64,000 nt of DNA from Engraulis encrasicolus (GCF_034702125.1 NC_085869.1:49403197-49467196), one strand, 5' to 3'. Positions 41,082 to 53,838 are shown, numbered from the stretch's first letter. Notes: generated by a model from the letters alone, not told the origin. Numbers and translations: made by a program.

Positions 41082-43771
41082 GGGTCATTTCACGTGAAAT
41101 CAGACACTTTGGGACCCGACCGACCCGGATTTCAATCATACTTGGTGTGCCTTTTCAGTAGCAAGGTAGCACCCCAGAACTGCATTGGTTTGAATCTGAC
41201 ACTAATATTAAGGGAGAAACAGACTAGGAAAGGTTCACATGTGAGGGTAGGACACTATACATTCAGCCTTGAATATATCAGTCAGTGTTAGTCACAAAAA
41301 GATGCCTGTGGTGTTGTTTGAAAGCTCTTTTCTGGCTCTACATAGTACACAATCACCTTGGAATACAACTACTCTCAGAATATGAATTATGATAAATTGA
41401 AAAATTAAAAATTGAATATCTAAAAAACTCATATTTTAAAATGGCCAGTTCCTTGTCCAAACGTAGCCAGCAATGTCATGAGCAGCACCTTAAATGCTGG
41501 TGTTCGGTTTGTTATTCATTTCAGAAAGAATTTGACTCACAAATGTGGCATCATACAGACCACTTACTAATAATATGGTAATACCATAGTAGCATCACAT
41601 GACAAAACAAAAACAAAACAAAAATGGTCAGTGTCCATGGTCCCAGGTTTCAGAAACTAAGGCAGATGTCCATTTATACATACCAAATGATGATATGTGA
41701 ATGTTTGAACATTCCTTCTCTGTGTACCTGTGCCATCTTCCCTTTACCGTACTTTAAAGAGATAATCAATGGCTACACTCTCATTTTGTACTCTACCAGT
41801 GCATTTGAAGCAACAGCTGTGTCTTTTGTAGATAATGTATAAGTACGTCCCGTTGCAGTTACAGGTTCCACTACCAGAAGCACATCCTGATGATCCATGA
41901 CAAGTCTATCTGGTCTGAAGGGAAAAGTGAAGGATGGAGATGGCCCATGAGGATGCAGGAAGTTCAGTTTCACCTCTCCAGTGCTCGGCATACATTCCTC
42001 AGCACATGCTAGCCACCAGTTGCCATCATATACAGCTACAACATACCCTTTGATGCTTGAAAATGTAACACATTCCTTTACTGAGCTCACTCTTTCAACT
42101 CTGCCTTCTCTGAATGCTCAAAATGGCCTAACTTCCACTGTGTCCATTGACAATGGGCAGAAGCTGTGTAGTTTTTGAGTACCTGGAATAGTTCTTGCAG
42201 ATTCAAACCTTTTCAACAAGTTCTCAGCTTCATGATGGTACATATCTGTTGTGGCAAACTGGCAATGGATGTTCTTGACATTATCCTTGACAAATTCAAA
42301 CAGTTGGTATGGCGTTACAATTTAATTGTCAATAGGACGTTGCAGACTTCCTGCACAACTTAAGAACCTTAAAATTACAACAAATTTGTGCCACCACGAG
42401 GCAGATTTTCACATACCTGCAGAGTGGCACTTTTTTGCCACATCACATGGCAAAGGTCCATGTGATGGCGTTGGAGGGACAGTTAAATGGCTTGCTGCAC
42501 GAGCAAGTCTGCAACGTCCTATTGACAATTAAATTATAACGCCATACCAACTGTTTGAATTTGTCAAGGATAATGTCAAGAACATCCATTGCCAGTTTGC
42601 CACAACAGAGATGTACCATCATGAAGCTGAGAACCTGTTGAAAAGGTTTGAATCTGCAAGAACTATTCCAGGTACTCAAAAACTACACAGCTTCTGCCCA
42701 TTGTCAATGGACACAGTGGAAGTTAGGCCATTTTGAGCATTCAGAGAAGGCAGAGTTGAAAGAGTGAGCTCAGTAAAGGAATGTGTTACATTTTCAAGCA
42801 TCAAAGGGTATGTTGTAGCTGTATATGATGGCAACTGGTGGCTAGCATGTGCTGAGGAATGTATGCCGAGCACTGGAGAGGTGAAACTGAACTTCCTGCA
42901 TCCTCATGGGCCATCTCCATCCTTCACTTTTCCCTTCAGACCAGATAGACTGTCATGGATCATCAGGATGTGCTTCTGGTAGTGGAACCTGTAACTGCAA
43001 CGGGACATACTTATACATTATCTACAAAAGACACAGCTGCTGCTTCAAATGCACTGGTAGAGTACAAAATGAGAGTGTAGCCATTGATTATCTCTTTAAA
43101 GTACGGTAAAGGGAAGATGGCACAGGTACACAGAGAAGGAATGTTCAAACATTCACATATCATCATTTGGTATGTATAAATGGACATCTGCCTTAGTTTC
43201 TGAAACCTGGGACCATGGACACTGACCATTTTTGTTTTGTTTTTGTTTTGTCATGTGATGCTACTATGGTATTACCATATTATTAGTAAGTGGTCTGTAT
43301 GATGCCATATTTGTGAGTCAAATTCTCTCTGAAATGAATAACAAACCGAACACCAGCATTTAAGGTGCTGCTCATGACATTGCCGGCTACGTTTGGACAA
43401 GGAACTGGCCATTTTAAAATATGAGTTTTTTAGATATTCAATTTTTAATTTTTCAATTTATCATAATTCATATTCTGAGAGTAGTTGTATTCCAAGGTGA
43501 TTGTGTACTATGTAGAGCCAGAAAAGAGCTTTCAAACAACACCACAGGCATCTTTTTGTGACTAACACTGACTGATATATTCAAGGCTGAATGTATAGTG
43601 TCCTACCCTCACATGTGAACCTTTCCTAGTCTGTTTCTCCCTTAATATTAGTGTCAGATTCAAACCAATGCAGTTCTGGGGTGCTACCTTGCTACTGAAA
43701 AGGCACACCAAGTATGATTGAAATCCGGGTCGGTCGGGTCCCAAAGTGTCTGATTTCACGTGAAATGACCC
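41082..43771. mobile_element. 2.7-kb palindromic transposon with 4-bp target duplication
   Basis: Arms 41082-42349 and 42505-43771 are inverted copies, estimated at about 99% identical from a few visible mismatches, around a spacer of about 155 bp. The outermost bases read GGGTCATTTCACGTGAAATC. Outside the arms lies ATGT at both 41078-41081 and 43772-43775. Both arms carry a decayed protein-coding segment. Another piece with the same type of end, GGGTCATTCCACGTGAAATC, lies at 57919-57938. Confidence 0.93.
42370..43085 (+). pseudogene. Decayed transposon-like coding segment
   Basis: Reading rightward across the spacer and right arm gives AEWHFFATSHGKGPCDGVGG, then LFEFVKDNVKNIHCQFATT, then GYVVAVYDGNWWLA and FLHPHGPSPSFTFPFRPD. 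In-frame stops interrupt it (after RPID(N) and after EVRPF). The left arm has the same C-terminal segments on the opposite strand. I recall ATSHGKG-type segments from uncharacterised, probably transposon-derived animal proteins, but cannot name the superfamily. Confidence 0.6.
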
Positions 43772-44190
43772 ATGTCTAAATGTGATCAAAGCTGTTTTCC
43801 TTGGAAACCGAGTGCCATAGTTGTTGTGGAATTTAAGTTTACACAGTCAAAAATGCATTTTGCAGTCCTTGTTATAGGTCACCGTTAACATGAGGTTGAC
43901 ATTTTTAAGATAAGAATTAGAAATGCCATGCAAGTGAGCACCTTGGATATTACAGGCATTTTTTTATTTTAACATTAAGTCGTTGTTAATTTCTTAGCAG
44001 TGACTAATTTACAGGCAAACTTTGTGACTTTGTGGCCTATCTAACGTTATTTTTTAAATACTGTGTGTGTTAGAAAAACTCTGTGTACTCTTCCTCTTCG
44101 GTCGACTGACAGGTTGGAAGCAAAATCGTGTCATTTGAAGCTACAGGCAGATTGTCCACCAAACTAAGACCTTGATTACACGTATGCACA

Positions 44191-44465
44191 GGTCCGGATT
44201 AAGATGGCCACAGGCCCCTAGGCTACAGGTTGTGTGGGGGCAAATTTCACGACAAATGTACATAGAAAGTGTCATAATTATGAGCTAGGAATTAAGGATA
44301 GCATGTCTACCTACTCTACTCAACACAACAGATGAATCGTTCAACACTGCATCTTATCATTCCTAACAATTCTGAAATTTTTCACTTTTGATCAATCAGG
44401 GCCCCTCCTAGTAGGTGGGACCCTAGGCTGCAGCCATATCTAGCCTGTGCATTCATCAGGCCCTG
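44191..44465. mobile_element. Dispersed repeat with GTCCGGATTAAGATGG end
   Basis: It shares GTCCGGATTAAGATGG, GAGCTAGGAATTAAGGATA and GGCTGCAGCCATATCTAGCC with an inverse copy at 60905-61170. A fragment, GCAGCCATATCTAGCCTGTG, is at about 57790. Confidence 0.75.
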
Positions 44466-44570
44466 CGTATGCAGATATTTGTTTTAAAAAACGTTTACAT
44501 GTTTTCATCCCATTTGTATGTGGATTATCTCTTGTGGATTAAAAAACCCATTTTAGCAGGTGTGCAGGGC

Positions 44571-44705
44571 CGATGGCAGCCCTGGCCGGGCCCAGGACAA
44601 AGTCATCTGAATGGGCCCCCCCACCCAATACATACAATGGAATAAGAACCCATTTCTTGGCCCCCTCTCTCCCTGGGCCCGGGACAGCTGACCCATTTGC
44701 CAGAA
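44571..44705 (+). mobile_element. Dispersed GGGCCC-ended repeat, forward copy
   Basis: CCGGGCCCAGGACAAAGTCA, ACCCAATACATACAATGG and CCCTGGGCCCGGGACA match the inverse copy near 32085-32215. Confidence 0.65.
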
Positions 44706-45773
44706 TTGCCTTAATTCTGATGTATACTACTTACCCATGGTACTTTTGTGTGATTTTGACCCCTCTGTGAGAAATTGGGTTGCCATAACAGACAAATAGT
44801 AAACATTTTGCATCAGAATTAAGGCCCCTATCGCATAAAATGTTGTTTTCCTTGAAGCAGCATTGAGGAAAACGTTTTTTTTTAATACTTCCTACCTGTG
44901 TGAGTCATGTGGCGGATGTGAAGATAAATGAATCCCACTTGCATTATGGAAGCCGTTAAAGATGTGGGTTTTTATGGCAACCGCTGCTGTTTTGATGTGC
45001 TGCATTTCCATCAATTTTAATAAGTAAAATTTTGGTTTCAGCTTTGGATGACTAAGATATTAGAAGACACAAGGGATTCATAATTGTTATGGAAGGCTAA
45101 GGTTTCAAATGGCTGTTCCATTCCACTTCAGTTCTTTTTTCTCTCTCGTAGGTTTAGTTTTTTTCTCTCTCTTTTCTACATGCATCACTTGTCTCCGCTT
45201 CCCGACCGATAAATGACACTGACTCCATCTGACACTGTATAAACACACCTGTAACAAGTCGTCTATATCCGTCTCTTTTCATCTCAGCCAATTATGTTGC
45301 CTACGCGCGCTGTGCCGCACAGTACAGGCTCCTACGCACTGTCACCAAGCTACAGCGCTCAGACGGGAAAAAAAGGGGACATTTCATATTCTCACTCTAA
45401 TTCACTTGTCCAGCCTTTTACTGGTAATTGCACTTCAAACACTTTGCATGTCAGAGGGCCTTAGATTTTTATGAAATATCAATCCGGAAATAATTTTCCA
45501 ACAGTCCGTTGGAGTTGGGCCGGCACTTGGCTCTTGGTTAGTGTGTGGATATGCCGTGTTTGGCCAATTCTGACCGGCAACTCTTAAGAACTTAAGAGCG
45601 GAATTCATTTTATTATTTTGGCTCCCGTCTCAGCCAGCACTGTCTTGGTTTCATTCCCATTTTTTTTCCCGACTTTCAAAGAAAAATAATAATGCAATTC
45701 CTTTTGGGGTGGGATTGTGATTGGCTTTGAAGTTATCAGTGTCTGTGTGAGGAATTTGGGGGTTCTCCTGGCC
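44706..45773 (+). other. adcy5: adcy5 intron 1 segment, mostly unique
   Basis: No exon or element recognised. The unique look around 45400-45560 would fit a conserved noncoding element, but that is unproven. Confidence 0.35.
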
Positions 45774-45791
45774 CACACACACATGCACACA

Positions 45792-45856
<65 letters not shown>
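45774..45856. repeat. (CA)n/(CGCA)n microsatellite
   Basis: CGCA tetranucleotide block (about 45791-45828) followed by CA units. Confidence 0.95.
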
Positions 45857-45858
<2 letters not shown>

Positions 45859-45927
45859 CTGTGGTTGTTTGTCCAAGTCTATTTCAAGGCGAGCAGGGAG
45901 GGAGGGTGTAGACGGGGGGAGAGAAAG

Positions 45928-45951
45928 CAGCAGCAGCAGCAGCAGCAGCAG
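45928..45951. repeat. (CAG)8 trinucleotide repeat
   Basis: Eight perfect CAG units in intronic sequence; no reading frame supported. Confidence 0.95.
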
Positions 45952-46520
45952 TTGGGGTGGAGGCCACCTTTTTAAGGATGGAACCTCGCCTCCAGCACTT
46001 CTTCATCTTTTTGGCGTAGTGTCATGGCTCTCAATTATCCTGCACGTTCCCCCTACTTGTCAACGAATGACGGAAGGAGGATGAATGGTTAAGTGTTCAG
46101 CCCCCACTATTGCCTCCGTTAGTTGCTCACTGGCTTGCTGTTGGTGTTGTATTTCATATACCGTATAGATGTAGATAGCGATGGCTGCTCATTCCTGTCA
46201 TGTCTCTGTGTTTCTCCCACGGCTGGAAGATAATAGATATATAGTCTCGCCTCTTAGTTACCCAGGAAACTGGAGGAGCTGTGTGTATACGTAGGTACTT
46301 CCCCTCACTGGGCTATTTGTCATAGGTATAGCATAATGCGATATATACATGTACGTTGTCAATATTTAATGCCTTCATTTCATTCTGACATTTGAGCATT
46401 TTGAATAAACACACAGACTGCTGTGCTGGATTTCTTCACAAAGGCCCGTCCTGTGTTTGTGGGGACAGAAACGCATGCAGATGCAGCCTGGGAACTCTAG
46501 AGGTATTTGGAGAAGAATGC

Positions 46521-46551
<31 letters not shown>

Positions 46552-46634
46552 ACGGGGAGGTTCAGCTTTTCTCAGCCTCTCTTTCTCAGAGACGAGCATG
46601 TGCATTCAAATGTTTCATTCACTAGGTATTTCTG

Positions 46635-46635
<1 letters not shown>

Positions 46636-46714
<79 letters not shown>
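46636..46714. repeat. (CA)n microsatellite, about 39 units
   Basis: Pure CA run. Confidence 0.97.
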
Positions 46715-46717
<3 letters not shown>

Positions 46718-47370
46718 GACCCGCTGAATGGAGAATATTTCTGCGGCACCACAACTCGAGTGTGCCCCACATTCCATTGGAAAACAATAAATGATCAGCT
46801 ACTGCTGCTGCTAACCTGCCTCCATTCCCCTCCGCATTACCTACATGGCACAGGCAAGCCAGTGTGTCATCGCTACTGGGAAAATGAATTTCAAGCTGCT
46901 AGCTAAGGCTGCCTTACTTATTCATTACACGTCATGACCTGTTCCTGACAGTGATGCCTCCCCTTGGGAGCGGTGTACTGTAGCGGGGCTCTGTGTATTT
47001 TTAAAGCATAGTAGATGGAGCAAGTGCGGTATACTCTAGCCATCCGTACATGGGCATGCTATGCAGCAATAATGGAAAAAAACCTTTTTCTGTACATGAT
47101 TTTACAGAAAGCTTTGTCTCAATTAAGCCATTGTTACTCTTTGTAATGATAGCTTTTCCCTTTCATGCAAAGGGACGGTTATAACCTTATCGTAACAAAT
47201 GGTAATGATCATATCCTATTTTGTTACTTAAGACCCTCTGTAATGTCATAGCAATGTTGTTATGATGTAGTTGCGCTTTTTCCGCAAACAGTGATAGCTG
47301 GCAATCCCATCTGCTGAGTGACCGGGGGATAGAATGAAGGCCCGGTGTAGTGGTGCATGGAGTCGTTGTT
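46715..47370 (+). other. adcy5: adcy5 intron 1 segment
   Basis: No exon or element recognised. Confidence 0.35.
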
Positions 47371-47700
47371 AGGGATGCATAATAAGCAAGTATCGGAGCT
47401 GATACCGATTATCGGTATCAGCTCCGATACTTGCTTAATATACTCATACTCATCAAATACTTGCCGATAACAGACACTGATTTTGCTGTTACACAATACA
47501 CAAGCGCCAATGTTGACTAACATTTAAATCTACATCCAAATGGACATTGAACAAATATCACGGGTGCAAAAAAATGTTTTCATTGTATGTTGAGAGTAAA
47601 AGTATTGGTATTGGTACTCTATATCGGCGACAGCAAGTATAGACATTAATAAACTGGTATTGTTTTTCAAAAAATAGTGGTATTGTGAATTTCTAGTTTT
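47371..47700. mobile_element. hAT-like repeat with a CGATAC hairpin
   Basis: Starts TTAGGGATGCATAATAAG. It contains 26-bp perfect inverted arms (47383-47408 and 47412-47437) around a 3-bp loop, then TACTCATACTCATCAAATAC-type repeats. Its right end is not resolved. Confidence 0.6.
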
Positions 47701-48450
47701 TGCACACCAAATAAAAACTTCTTAACAACGAGAAGGCTTGTTATTTACAGCATTGTATGGTCTGTACTTCACATGATGTTATCAATTGTACTGTGCACAG
47801 TACAGGTGGACAAGTCTAATTTTACAGCATGTGATACTTTTTATAGCAGTGCTATGGATGTGACCTTGAATATAAATCCTTTGTCATCCTTGTGGTATCT
47901 TACAATGCAAGTGGAAGTGGTTGTGTGCTTCGGCTCCATGTGTACCTGGAAGGTGAAGGAGAGGTGGAGGGGTGGGGGAAGGGGTGCGAGTGCAGTCCAT
48001 AGGATGTGACTGGATGGTTGGGTCCCAGTGGAGCCTTTTGCTTAAAAGCAAGGTGGCTCTCTCATGAGTGGACAGGAGTGTTGCTGGAAAAAACAGACAG
48101 ATGAGACAGCCGTTAGTGCTGCCATATTTAGAAGCCACACAGTCAGACTCTGCAAGTCTGCAGGTGGCTGCCTGCTCTCTCCCCCACGCGTGTTGATGGC
48201 TAAGGGCAGTGCTGCTGTACTGTACTGTATGTACACTTCATTGTAAGCATTCGAGGAAAGAGAACATTTGTCTAGTCAGATTTTTTTTTTTGAAGCTCTG
48301 TATTTGATGTTGTGCAATCCATGCCAGGCTTATGTATATTTGTAATGTATGCATATACTGTATACACACTATGTATGCATATTACACATACAGTATGGCT
48401 GAGTCATTTGTTCTTACAATAAGTTGCATAATCAGCTACATATAATATAT

Positions 48451-49652
48451 GGGTGGTTGACGTGACGCCTTGTTTTTTCGTAACATTGGTTAAAAACCTA
48501 CAAAACTGTTATTTTTCCTCTTAAAAACAAATGTCAATGAAAGAAGATGTGGTACATTAGGTTTCACATTAGATGAGAAGAAACATTTTTGTTTAGATTT
48601 ATGTTACGGTTTATATGTCAAATATTCTGCGGCGTAACATTAATGAAACCTGCTGGAATATAATATATATATTAATTAACCAGCAACATTTTGAATAATG
48701 TATGAAGCATTTGGCATATTAACTTTAGATTAAGATATGTTAATGTGAAAAAAACTCATGACAGCCATATTACCGTAACTACAAGTTCAATTTCGTAACA
48801 CAAATTGCGTCCTGTGGGGTGACAAGTATGTCAATGTTTGTGAACGGGCAGCTGCAAGGCCAACTACAAGGGTCTTAAAGACAGGCTTCTAACTAGTCAA
48901 TACCTCAGTTATTGGAGAGTGGTGTGTGGAAGTTTAAGGTTACTATTCACCTCTTAATATGTCTACATATTGCAATGTTTCTGTCACGCAACAGTTGGTT
49001 CATTTTATGGTGTCCTGTGGTGTGACTGCTCTTATAGAAGGAAAAAATATATATGAAAACACATATTAATAAGATTAAACACAAAATTATTATCTAGTTA
49101 GCATGAGCTCAGAGGTCAGTCATGTATACAAAGGATTAAAAAGGCCACAATGCAGTGAATTTCCTGTGGTGTGACTTGATGTCCTGCGGTAATGTGTTAC
49201 TCTATCCTTACTTGTTTTTCATGTATCATGTAAGGATATAAGGATACCAGGAGATTTATTTGTCACATTCACACAATTATTGCAAGTTATACAGTGAAAC
49301 CATGCAGTGAAATCACATTGTCTGCCTGTACAATGCATAGGCGTGTGTGGGTTGGTGTGGGGGTGCGGTTGGGTAGTAGTGTGTGTGTGTGTGGGGTGGG
49401 GGTTAAAGGAGCAATAGTACAAAGACCATGGGGGATATGTTTGTGCAGAATATTAGTCATTTTATTGTATCTTACAGAAATGTCACACCAAGGATGTCAC
49501 TCCGCAGGGCACATTTCCCCAAAAATGGCAAAAATTAGGTGAAATTCCACGGACCACTAAGAGCTTTATTTTTTCAAAAAAAAAATTGTGCCAATTTTTC
49601 ATTCATTTTTTTCAGGAATTGGAAAACCTTTTTTTTTAAACGTCAACCACCC
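48451..49652. mobile_element. Non-autonomous DNA element, GGGTGGTTGACG TIRs, GTCCTGTGGTGTGAC motif array
   Basis: Perfect 12-bp inverted ends GGGTGGTTGACG are flanked by ATAT on both sides; because ATAT is its own complement, the ends could also be read as 16-bp TIRs. The internal motif GTCCTGTGGTGTGAC or variants occurs at 48809-48823, 49012-49026, 49161-49175 and 49181-49195, and inverted at 49482-49508 (two copies). There is no transposase frame. Confidence 0.88.
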
Positions 49653-49969
49653 ATATTCAGTATACCTTTGTATCCACACAGTGTATGTATAAATGTATAA
49701 ATGTATAAATGTGTGCATGTATGAATGTGTGTGTATGCATGCACATAGACTAATACCACATGTACTTACCCTATGTACTCACCCATTGAAATGATCGATG
49801 TAAATTGATAAATGTAAATGTAAATAAGGCCATTTCAAAGACTAGATTAGAAGTAATTGGAATAGTCTTGAGCTTTATTTTGTGTTAATTTGCTTTACTT
49901 AAGTCATTTCATTTATTCATTTATTTCTTTTGCGATACTTTTCATTCCAACCTGCTGCGGTCTCCTAGT

Positions 49970-50030
49970 ACACTCTCATGGCCCCCCAGGGGACACTGGC
50001 CCCTGCTTTGAAAACCACTGATGTAGTGAA
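49970..50030. mobile_element. hAT-family fragment
   Basis: GGCCCCCCAGGGGACACTGGCCCC and GCTTTGAAAACCACTGATG resemble the right half of the element at 31088-31256. Confidence 0.5.
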
Positions 50031-50135
50031 CTGCATCATCATCATCTCCCCTCATCATCAGACGGTACTGTAGCTACGCAGCTCTGCTTCTTGATAAGCT
50101 AGCTTGAGGATTCCGGAAGCATCCACAGTCTACAG

Positions 50136-50326
50136 CAGTGTATCTCAACAGGGACTCTACAGCCCCCCAGAAGGCATTGGGGAGCTCTAAGGGAGCATTG
50201 AGAAGGATTTAGCTGAGAGGGGGTAGTGTTTAGTTGCTATGGGGGCATTAGTTCATTTTATTATTTTTTTTACACTAAGGGGGACGTTGGGAGTGGGGGG
50301 TATTCAGAAAAATCTTGAGAGCCACT
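50136..50326. mobile_element. Non-autonomous hAT-type element (GGTTGAGAACCACTG family)
   Basis: The ends CAGTGTATCTCAACAGGG and ATCTTGAGAGCCACTG match the 31088-31256 family, with AGCCCCCCAGAAGGCATTGG inside. The 8-bp flanks GTCTACAG and GTTTACTG match at only 6 of 8. Confidence 0.75.
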
Positions 50327-51035
50327 GGTTTACTGTATGCTGGAGTCTCATACCTTCAAATGAGCAACACTGTGATGATGAGAATGAATGAAAGAGCACT
50401 GTGTCGCATTGGCAAGGACATAAACAGAAAACTGTCTAGTAATGAGGGTTTTTTTTACAATTCAAAGACTTAAGTCATTATGTTAATTATATTCGATTAC
50501 ACTTAGGACTTTTATCCAAAGCAATGCTTTTTTTTATCCAAACTCTCATTACTACCAGGGAACCTCTTGAGAATAACAGCATAAACTGCTGCTGTGGATT
50601 TGTTTTTTTATTTTAGTATTTGTTTGGATTCAAAGCATCACATGCAACCTGTGAGCACTTGAAGCACCATGGAGAGTGCTACCCTTTTCAAACAGCTATC
50701 TGTGCTGATCTACAAACAAACAGAGTTGCAAAGGTTGATTGAGGATAAGAGGGATGGCCTTTTAGTATTCACCACATAACAAAGTGATGACTGCTGTGCT
50801 GTTTTATTGCTGTGTTCTGGTTCATGAATAATTTTGTTCAGCTCACAATATGAGACATTAAAAGCAAAACCAGGTGAATGGAGTTTAGAAATGATGGCAG
50901 CATGTCCATTGTATGATGATTTGGTTTCATAATAATGGTTACGATGATGGTGATAATTATGATGATGATTACAGTGCTTACACCCCCCAGAGCATTTGTT
51001 AGTCAAGGTGGGCTTGTCGGTATCAGACATATGGG
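50327..51035 (+). other. adcy5: adcy5 intron 1 segment
   Basis: No exon or element recognised. Confidence 0.35.
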
Positions 51036-51039
51036 ACTA

Positions 51040-52858
51040 GGGTCAAAGACGAAACAGGGTTTTCAGGACTCCAAAAAATAAAACTGGTCCCTGACACCGT
51101 TCTTCAATTTTTTTGGGTACATTGGAGTGTAGAGTGATTAAGTTTATTATTTTCTGTTCAGAAAATAGTAAGGAACACGCATTTTACCCCATTTTCACCC
51201 ATAAAATGTCATTCAGTGTAATACGGTGTTAAACTGTTGATAATGCAAAAAACATATAGATGATGTTAAAAAACTGAAATAAGCTACATACCATAGTAAA
51301 GGCCTATATTTAAGGTCTTCATCAAACCTAAAATTTCTACTAAAAGGCATTTGCAAATAGTTTTTGCAGTGTTTGTAGTCTTTCACCGAGTGCATTTCAC
51401 CCATTTGGCTTTAAGAAGTTTTTCCACTGAAGAGAAAATCAGTTTAAAATGCACAATTATTCATTTGTTGTATGCCCCCGCATTTGTTGTGCTAAACAAA
51501 TAAGTTTTGTAAGAATTTGACTTTATTTTCACATAAAAATGTGCATTTCACTGAATGACCACAACTATTACACTGAATGATGCCTTGGCAAAAAAGCCTA
51601 TATAAACAGCTACTTTTCATTGCTATCATATTGTTACCATCATACTACAGTACTCAACGTCCTGAATGAGTGACAACAGAAATAGATGTTGTCAAATAAT
51701 TGGTATTTTACTTAATATTGGGGCATTAAAATGTGTTTTGAAGAACTTCCAAGATCACAAGCTTAGAGGTAGGCTACTACTTAGGCCTAAAACAATAAAA
51801 AATTAATTTTTGTCTGTTAACCTGCATATTTCGGGGATTGTGACTTAGGGTGTTCTGATAATTCATGTACAACTTCCAAAATCCCAGAATCTACCCAGTA
51901 ATATGGATGCTACATGGCAATAACAAGGTTATAATGGAAATAACAATAAAAGTCATAATTTCAAGTAGTATCATCATATTATTGTATCTTAGAGTAATAT
52001 TGCAACTTATATTGCCGTTTTGATTCTTAATATACAACCATGAACTGATTACACTGAATGAAATGGCCCTTACACTGCATGTCACTGAATGACATCTCTT
52101 ACACTGAAGGACGACCAAATACTTTTCACCTTATTTTTACCTTTTTACAAGCACACAGTTAGTCACCTACATGAGACGATGACTTTGACCCACAATGTTT
52201 ACCATGTCTATTTAGAAAATATGCTTGTTTGGATGAATATCTGAGTATAAAAGTGTTTTTTGACATTTCACTGAATGACATCTGTTTTTGTGGACGCTGT
52301 TACCACAAGATAAAAATACAGAATTTTTGACTATTGAAGAACAAGATTCTCTCTTTGCATCATCACTTAAGGGGTCCCTAGGGTTCCTTTTGATGATGTC
52401 ACATATTGTGTGTGACTATCACTTTTTATTATGATTTAAAAGCACCATGTTGATCTTATTACACTGAATGATCTCTAAGGAATTGAAAATCCGGACAAAA
52501 GTCCCCAGATGATTTGAATATCAAAACAAAATGGTAATAAAACATGCTTTTGATACAATAACAAGAACACTTCTAGAATTATGCCCAGAGAGTGAAAAAA
52601 GAATTTTGTTCGTCATTTTGCATAATTATTCAAGGATGTATTGATGATTTTTAAGTTCGGACCATTACACTGAATGACGTTTTTGCACTTTATGAGATTA
52701 TTTAACACATACATTCACAATTATTTTTCTTTAAATGTTACTGAAACAAGAAACCAGACTATGCTGTTTATCAGCATAACATTCAAAATTCATTAATTTA
52801 CTTTTTTGATAGTTAAATGAGTGCGGAACAAAAAAAATGCATGTCTCGTCTTTGACCC
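51040..52858. mobile_element. Non-autonomous DNA element, GGGTCAAAGACGARACA TIRs, TTACACTGAATGA motif array
   Basis: 17-bp inverted ends (one mismatch) are flanked by an exact 4-bp duplication ACTA at 51036-51039 and 52859-52862. The motif (TT)ACACTGAATGA recurs inverted at 51209-51221 and forward at 51549, 51568, 52049, 52083, 52099 (variant), 52269, 52459 and 52665. There is no transposase frame; the 75-codon frame at 51891-52118 has no domain. Confidence 0.9.
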
Positions 52859-52906
52859 ACTAGCAGTGGGAGGCTATGTTGTGGATAGTTTAGGAAATGT
52901 ATTAAA

Positions 52907-53217
52907 TAGGGCTGTAACGATGCACTCAATTTTCAATTTGGTTGATATATCATTTTATACGGTTCGATACATCGAAATCTATGAAAACTTTGATAGTTTA
53001 TATAGGTAGAATAAGTTACAAGAGGCAACTAATTGTATAAAAAGTTACAATATAGTAGTGATGATTTGAAGCACCATCATATCATGGTTATTGTCTGGAC
53101 TGAAAGGTAACAAAACTTTGAAAGGGCATATCACGATACTGCCTCCTTGCATGCCGATACAGTATCGTGACTGTGCATTGTGATTTCTCGGTTCGATACA
53201 ATATTGTTAAACCCCTA
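52907..53217. mobile_element. hAT-like repeat (TAGGGCTGTAACGATGCA end)
   Basis: Begins TAGGGCTGTAACGATGCA and ends near TTGTTAAACCCCTA. It has CGATAC-rich ends and shares GATTTGAAGCACCATCATATC with the element at 59090-59706. No clean target duplication. Confidence 0.65.
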
Positions 53218-53673
53218 CTATGTAACTCCCCCAAAAAATATTCAGGTAAAGTATATATGATTTTCTGTAGAGGTAAAATTCACACAGTACATTTTTTTGG
53301 CAAAAGGCAAGGTGGTAAATGTTTGTTGTCAAGGACCCTGGATTACGATGATTGTCATTATATCAACTGTGTTTTTCTGGCACCGTTCATACAGTCATGT
53401 ATCTCGATATGCTTTCAAGGGTTTGATATCTATAGTGGCATCCCTCTGTGGCAGCGCGTGAGCGAGCTGGAAGCTGAGGGATGAACAATAGTGCGTCTGT
53501 GTGCCCTTTCTCTGACTGTCTGTCCTTTTGCATGTCTCTTCTTTAGAGCGGCGCTGTACTACAGTAATTACAGGCGTCAGGACAAAAGGATACTCTTATT
53601 CATGTGCACACTCACGCCCATGCAGTGCACATGCTGCCCGCGGTGCGTTCTTCACGCGCACACACGCACAGGA

Positions 53674-53746
53674 ACACACACACACACACACACACACGCT
53701 AATCACACGCACCCACACACACACTCATTCACATTCTCACGCACGT

Positions 53747-53838
<92 letters not shown>

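Noticed and set aside
53166..53484. 105-codon frame as adcy5 exon 2
   Set aside because: It lacks the expected continuation of the sixth membrane helix and the CTHYPAE-type motif; it overlaps a hAT-like repeat.
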